From: an uncultured Bacteroidales bacterium
GTDB lineage: Bacteria > Bacteroidota > Bacteroidia > Bacteroidales > Paludibacteraceae
Direction of reading: 5' to 3'
Length of the DNA stretch: 64,000 nt
Assembly (NCBI GenBank): GCA_900542355.1
Contig: UQNE01000002.1
Location: 1-64,000, forward strand
Shown: positions 60,576-64,000 of the stretch, piece by piece
Numbering within the stretch: the stretch's first letter is position 1
Layout: each line of letters begins with the position of its first letter
The notes under the pieces: model-generated
What the model was told of the DNA's origin: nothing
Seen by the model: only the letters and a program-made list of their open reading frames with translations
Database searches by the model: none
Program-made: the position numbers and the translations under genes

Positions 60576-61574
60576 ATGACCTACTTGGTACTGCGTTTTT
60601 CGACACTCGGTAATGTAGCGATGACGGTTCCCGTGATTGCGTCGGTGAGTGCACTGCAACCCGATGACGAGTTTATCGTGGTGGCAAAGAAACGCTTGAG
60701 TGCGATGTACTACGGTTTGCCTAATGTGCGTTTCCACGAGGCGGAACTGACTGATTTAGGCAGTTTGATACGCTTGTATCGGGAACTAAAGCAATACTCG
60801 ATTGACGCTGTGATTGACTTGCAAAATGTAGCACGGACACGGTTGTTGCGAGCATTGTTCCGCCTCGGAGGGAAACGAACCTACCGCATTCGCTATGGCA
60901 GAGTGAGCAAATATCTGATCACGCTATGCGGATTTAACTTCGGGAAGGCATTGCCAACCGAGTTTGAGCGATATGCCGATACTTTTCGTCGTGCCGGACT
61001 GCGATGCGACACGCGTTTTGAAGCGTTGGCAGTAAATGAAGAAGCGCAACGGGCTGTGTATGAGCGGTTTGGCGAGAAACAAGGGCGATGGATCGGCATT
61101 GCGCCTTTTGCGAAATCGAAATCGAATATGCTGTCCTATCGCACCACCAAAGAGGTGATTGAGCGTTTGTCGGCAGAGCCGAATACGCGGCTTTTTCTCT
61201 TTGGCGCGGGCAAGATAGAATGTGAGATGCTGCGCCAGTGGGCAAGCGTTTTTCCGCACACCGACAGCATAGCGGGAGAACTGCCATTGGAGCAGGAATT
61301 GGAACTGATGCGTCGATTGGACGGGATGGTTTGTATGGATTCTGCCAATCAGCATTTGAGTTCATTGGTGGGGTTGCGTGCCATAAGCGTATGGTGCGGC
61401 ACCCATCCGAAATTGGGCTTTGCGGGTTGGAAGCAACGCCCCGAAGACATTATCCAACTAAATCAGATAGCGTGCAGGCCGTGTACTTGCCATGGAATCA
61501 ACTATTGCAGGTATCACAACTTTGCATGCAAAAACATAAGTGCAGAACAAATTATAAAACGAATATATGAGTAA
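60576..61574 (+). CDS. glycosyltransferase family 9 protein
   Basis: 332 aa GT-B enzyme, of the heptosyltransferase (WaaC/F) group used in LPS core synthesis. Starts LVLRFSTLGNVAMTVPVIAS (about 4-23). The second domain begins GIAPFAKSKSNMLSYRTTKE, and the donor site has MVCMDSANQHLSSLVGLRAISVWCGTHP (key residues in the D-S-A-N-x-H-L-S block). The sugar donor is not certain. Overlaps parA by 8 bp. Confidence 0.9.
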   Translation: MTYLVLRFSTLGNVAMTVPVIASVSALQPDDEFIVVAKKRLSAMYYGLPNVRFHEAELTDLGSLIRLYRELKQYSIDAVIDLQNVARTRLLRALFRLGGKRTYRIRYGRVSKYLITLCGFNFGKALPTEFERYADTFRRAGLRCDTRFEALAVNEEAQRAVYERFGEKQGRWIGIAPFAKSKSNMLSYRTTKEVIERLSAEPNTRLFLFGAGKIECEMLRQWASVFPHTDSIAGELPLEQELELMRRLDGMVCMDSANQHLSSLVGLRAISVWCGTHPKLGFAGWKQRPEDIIQLNQIACRPCTCHGINYCRYHNFACKNISAEQIIKRIYE

Positions 61575-62328
61575 GATTATTTCATTGGCCAACCAAAAAG
61601 GCGGTGTCGGCAAGACGACCACATCGATCAACTTGTCCGCAGCCTTGGCACAACAAGGGAAGAAAGTTCTATTGGTTGATGCAGACCCTCAAGCCAACGC
61701 CTCATCCGGCTTAGGCATTGAGATTCGCGATCTTGAGAATACCATCTACGAGTGTCTGATCAATGGCATTGACCCGCATACTGCCGTAGTGGAAACCTCG
61801 GTGGAGAATCTGAGTTTGATACCGAGCCATATCGACCTTGTGGGTGCGGAAATAGAGATGCTAAACATCGAAAATAGAGAGAATTTGCTCAAAAATATCT
61901 TGACGCAAGTACGCTCCGAATATGATTATATTCTAATTGACTGTTCTCCTTCGTTGGGTTTGATTACCATAAATGCACTCACTGCCAGCGACAGTGTGAT
62001 TATCCCGGTGCAGTGCGAATTCTTTGCATTGGAGGGTATTGCAAAGTTGCTGAATACGATCAAGATTATCAAGTCGCAACTCAATCCGTCGTTGCAGATA
62101 GAAGGGTTCTTGCTGACGATGTACGACAACCGTTTGCGCCTCAGCAACCAAGTATATGAGGAGGTAAAACGCCACTTCGGAGATTTGGTATTCAATTCGG
62201 TTATCTCTCGCAATGTGCGTCTGAGCGAGGCTCCGAGCCATGGTATGTCGGTATTGGAGTACGACCCGCTTAGCAAAGGTGCGCAGAACTATGTATCGCT
62301 GGCAAAAGAACTTATCAATCGCCAATAA
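61567..62328 (+). CDS. parA: chromosome partitioning ATPase ParA (Soj)
   Basis: 253 aa. Deviant Walker A KGGVGKTTTSINLSAALA (about 11-28), switch DADPQANASSGLGI, Walker B ILIDCSPSLGL. Binds non-specifically to DNA and moves ParB-bound origins. Followed by parB after 11 bp. Confidence 0.96.
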   Translation: MSKIISLANQKGGVGKTTTSINLSAALAQQGKKVLLVDADPQANASSGLGIEIRDLENTIYECLINGIDPHTAVVETSVENLSLIPSHIDLVGAEIEMLNIENRENLLKNILTQVRSEYDYILIDCSPSLGLITINALTASDSVIIPVQCEFFALEGIAKLLNTIKIIKSQLNPSLQIEGFLLTMYDNRLRLSNQVYEEVKRHFGDLVFNSVISRNVRLSEAPSHGMSVLEYDPLSKGAQNYVSLAKELINRQ

Positions 62329-62339
62329 ATCAATAGATT

Positions 62340-63179
62340 ATGAAGAAGATGACAGGATTAGGGCGCGGCCTGGACGCGCTGATAGACACCACGCATGTGG
62401 ATACCAATGGCGGAAGCAGTATCAGCGAGGTGGAACTGAGCAAGATAGTAGCCAACCCCGATCAGCCACGCCGCAATTTTGATGAGGACGCCCTGGCAGA
62501 GTTGGCCGATTCGATACGCGAACATGGTGTAATCTCGCCTATCACGCTGCGAAAGAACGATGACGGCACCTATATGATTATTGCCGGTGAGCGTCGTTAT
62601 CGTGCGTCGAAGATGGCGGGATTGAACTCGATTCCTGCCTATATCCGCACTGCGAAAGACGAGCAGGTGATGGAGTGGGCATTAATAGAGAATATTCAGC
62701 GCGAGGACCTGGACGCGATAGAGATAGCCCTTGCTTATCAGCGACTTATGGACGAGTATCAACTGACGCAGGAGCGTATGTCGGAGCGTGTGGGGAAGAA
62801 ACGCGCCACGGTAGCCAACTATTTGCGTCTGCTGAAACTGCCTGCCGAGATTCAGATGGGTATCAAAGAGAAGAAGATTGATATGGGACACGCTCGCGCC
62901 ATTCTCGGTTCGCCGTCGGCAGAGCAGCAGTTGGATCTGTATCAGCGCATTTTGAAAGAGGGGTTGTCGGTTCATAAAGTGGAGCAGTTGGTTAGCGAAA
63001 ACAAACCAAAATCCACTAAACCCAAAGCAGAAAAGAAAGAGGATAACCCACAATATCAGCAACTTAGCAAGCAGTTGGAAGAGGCTATCGGCAAGAAAGT
63101 GAAGATCGCTGACGGCAAATTGACTATATTCTTCAACGGCGAGGAAGAGTTGTATTCGATACTTGAGCGTCTGCATTGA
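62340..63179 (+). CDS. parB: chromosome partitioning protein ParB (Spo0J)
   Basis: 279 aa. N-terminal LGRGLDALID, then CTP-binding domain with NPDQPRRNFDEDALAELADS (about 38-57) and GERRYRASKMAGL (about 82-94; the GERR box). DNA-binding helix-turn-helix region: LTQERMSERVGKKRATVANYLRLL. C-terminal dimerisation domain follows a Lys/Pro-rich linker. I saw no parS palindrome in the window. Confidence 0.95.
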   Translation: MKKMTGLGRGLDALIDTTHVDTNGGSSISEVELSKIVANPDQPRRNFDEDALAELADSIREHGVISPITLRKNDDGTYMIIAGERRYRASKMAGLNSIPAYIRTAKDEQVMEWALIENIQREDLDAIEIALAYQRLMDEYQLTQERMSERVGKKRATVANYLRLLKLPAEIQMGIKEKKIDMGHARAILGSPSAEQQLDLYQRILKEGLSVHKVEQLVSENKPKSTKPKAEKKEDNPQYQQLSKQLEEAIGKKVKIADGKLTIFFNGEEELYSILERLH

Positions 63180-63820
63180 AGCGTTTTCTGAGCATATTGT
63201 TGCTATGTATTCCGTGCCTGCTGATGGCGCAGAACGATGTGATTTACCATACACCCGACACGACCTCGGCGGACGATGGGCAGTATCGGTACTACATCGA
63301 TTTGTCGCGCCGCCCCGATGCGCTAAAAGCAGTGTGGCTTGGGGCAATCTTGCCCGGGGCAGGGCAAATCTACAATGGCAGTTATTGGAAACTACCTATC
63401 GTATATGGAGGATTGATGGGTTGCGGATATGCGATTTCGCTGAACCAATCACGCTACAACAGTTACAAGACCGCTTATCGGGACTTGTACAACGATGCAC
63501 AAGCAGGGCTTGTGAACAACGACCCGACGAAATCGTACAACGCGATTTTGCCCGAGGGGTACGACATCGACCGCTTGGGCGGAGTGAGCCGATACACATC
63601 GACTCTGCAGAACTGGCAGAGCAACTACCGCCGCTACCGTGATTGGAGCATAGTAGCCACCATATTGGTGTATGCACTCTCGCTGGTGGATGCGTATGTG
63701 GATGCACAACTATTTGATTTTGATATTTCACCCGACCTGACACTGAATGTGGAGCCGCAGATCTACTACGATTTGCAGCAACAGCGTTCTGCGGAGGTAA
63801 AATTAGCGATTACATTTTGA
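63176..63820 (+). CDS. DUF5683 membrane-associated protein
   Basis: 214 aa from TTG overlapping the parB stop (TTGA). Signal peptide (FLSILLLCIPCLLMAQN), then WLGAILPGAGQIYNGSYWKL (about 54-73; the DUF5683 signature), a membrane segment with PIVYGGLMGCGYAIS, and another near ATILVYALSLVDAYVDAQLF. Conserved with parAB in Bacteroidota. Role unknown. Confidence 0.88.
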   Translation: MKRFLSILLLCIPCLLMAQNDVIYHTPDTTSADDGQYRYYIDLSRRPDALKAVWLGAILPGAGQIYNGSYWKLPIVYGGLMGCGYAISLNQSRYNSYKTAYRDLYNDAQAGLVNNDPTKSYNAILPEGYDIDRLGGVSRYTSTLQNWQSNYRRYRDWSIVATILVYALSLVDAYVDAQLFDFDISPDLTLNVEPQIYYDLQQQRSAEVKLAITF

Positions 63821-64000
63821 AACAGACACTCCTATCTATACTATTAATTGTTTCGTGCGTGTGTGCATACGCGCACGAGGCAGAGACTTCGGTACCGGTA
63901 CAAGCACCTGTGCAATCGATTGACTCGGTGGAGACACTGCGGGTTGACTCAGCAGAAATGGACTCTATCGAGCAGATCATAGAGGCTATGGAAGACACAA
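63817..64000 (+). CDS. start of a secreted protein, cut by the window edge
   Basis: TTG at 63817 overlapping the DUF5683 stop (TTGA). Begins with a signal peptide (TLLSILLIVSCVCAYAH), then an acidic and Ser/Val-rich stretch (SVETLRVDSAEMDSIEQIIE). Sixty-one codons are visible. In related genomes the gene after DUF5683 is a LysM-containing lytic murein transglycosylase (MltD-like), so this is the likely identity; the visible part alone does not show it. Confidence 0.55.
   Translation, partial: MKQTLLSILLIVSCVCAYAHEAETSVPVQAPVQSIDSVETLRVDSAEMDSIEQIIEAMEDT

Noticed and set aside
61567..63179. parS site near parAB
   Set aside because: No palindrome resembling TGTTNCACGTGNAACA was seen in or near these genes.
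1..64000. rRNA and tRNA genes
   Set aside because: I found no conserved rRNA stretch or cloverleaf-like sequence by eye; a covariance-model search could still find a tRNA.

Overview
This 64 kb window is a chromosomal segment of a member of the Bacteroidales (Bacteroidota), of about 50% GC. The evidence is the set of genes (GldJ and GldG, PorT-type barrels, a three-subunit fumarate reductase/succinate dehydrogenase, folP next to the diadenylate cyclase cdaA, VTC/DUF4956, DUF6242, DUF4861, DUF3127, DUF5683) and many Bacteroidota-type promoters (TTTG, about 20 bp, TAnnTTTG). I see no rRNA, tRNA or CRISPR array. Several start codons were moved downstream of the longest possible ORF because the -7 box lies inside the ORF.

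Layout. 0-5 kb is an accessory region. It holds a type II restriction-modification locus (cytosine-5 methyltransferase, controller protein, endonuclease) inside a run of small phage-like genes: an HTH peptide, a basic 102-aa protein, a holin-like protein, DUF5675 and a lipoprotein with the architecture of a unimolecular spanin. These genes are separated by copies of one compound repeat. 5.4-13.5 kb holds gcvH-gldJ on the minus strand, then folP-cdaA and frdCAB; a four-helix-bundle gene bounded by degenerate terminal inverted repeats sits between frdA and frdB. 13.5-18.5 kb is a decaying stretch (a secreted protein with an in-frame TGA, a truncated ATPase) followed by a four-gene VTC/DUF4956/DUF2490 operon. 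19-27 kb, minus strand, carries a truncated glycosyltransferase, a radical SAM protein, dnaG and an outer-membrane group (barrel, OstA-like, SurA-like). 27-40 kb carries udk, a split chromate-type transporter, rpe, comEC, xseA and a helix-hairpin-helix protein, then a phosphoesterase, DUF3127 (SSB-like), pgk, a DUF6242 lipoprotein and a formyl-THF cyclo-ligase. 40-50 kb, minus strand, holds a polyprenyl synthase with ddl, tig, typA, parE and nrnA. 50-60 kb, plus strand, holds ppiC, gldG, a GH105-like hydrolase, a LysM/periplasmic-binding fusion, a PorT-type barrel, kduI, kduD and DUF4861, so an unsaturated-uronide branch is mixed with surface genes. 60.5-64 kb holds a glycosyltransferase 9, parA, parB, DUF5683 and the start of a secreted protein cut by the window edge.

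The least expected structures are non-coding or architectural. They are: a dispersed element built on 11-bp iterons (one helical turn) found four times, always pointing at a downstream gene; the repeat-separated lysis-like gene set; the inverted-repeat-bounded insertion in the frd operon; a repeat that supplies the last codons and stop of two unrelated genes; and a 33-bp tandem repeat at 35.4 kb.
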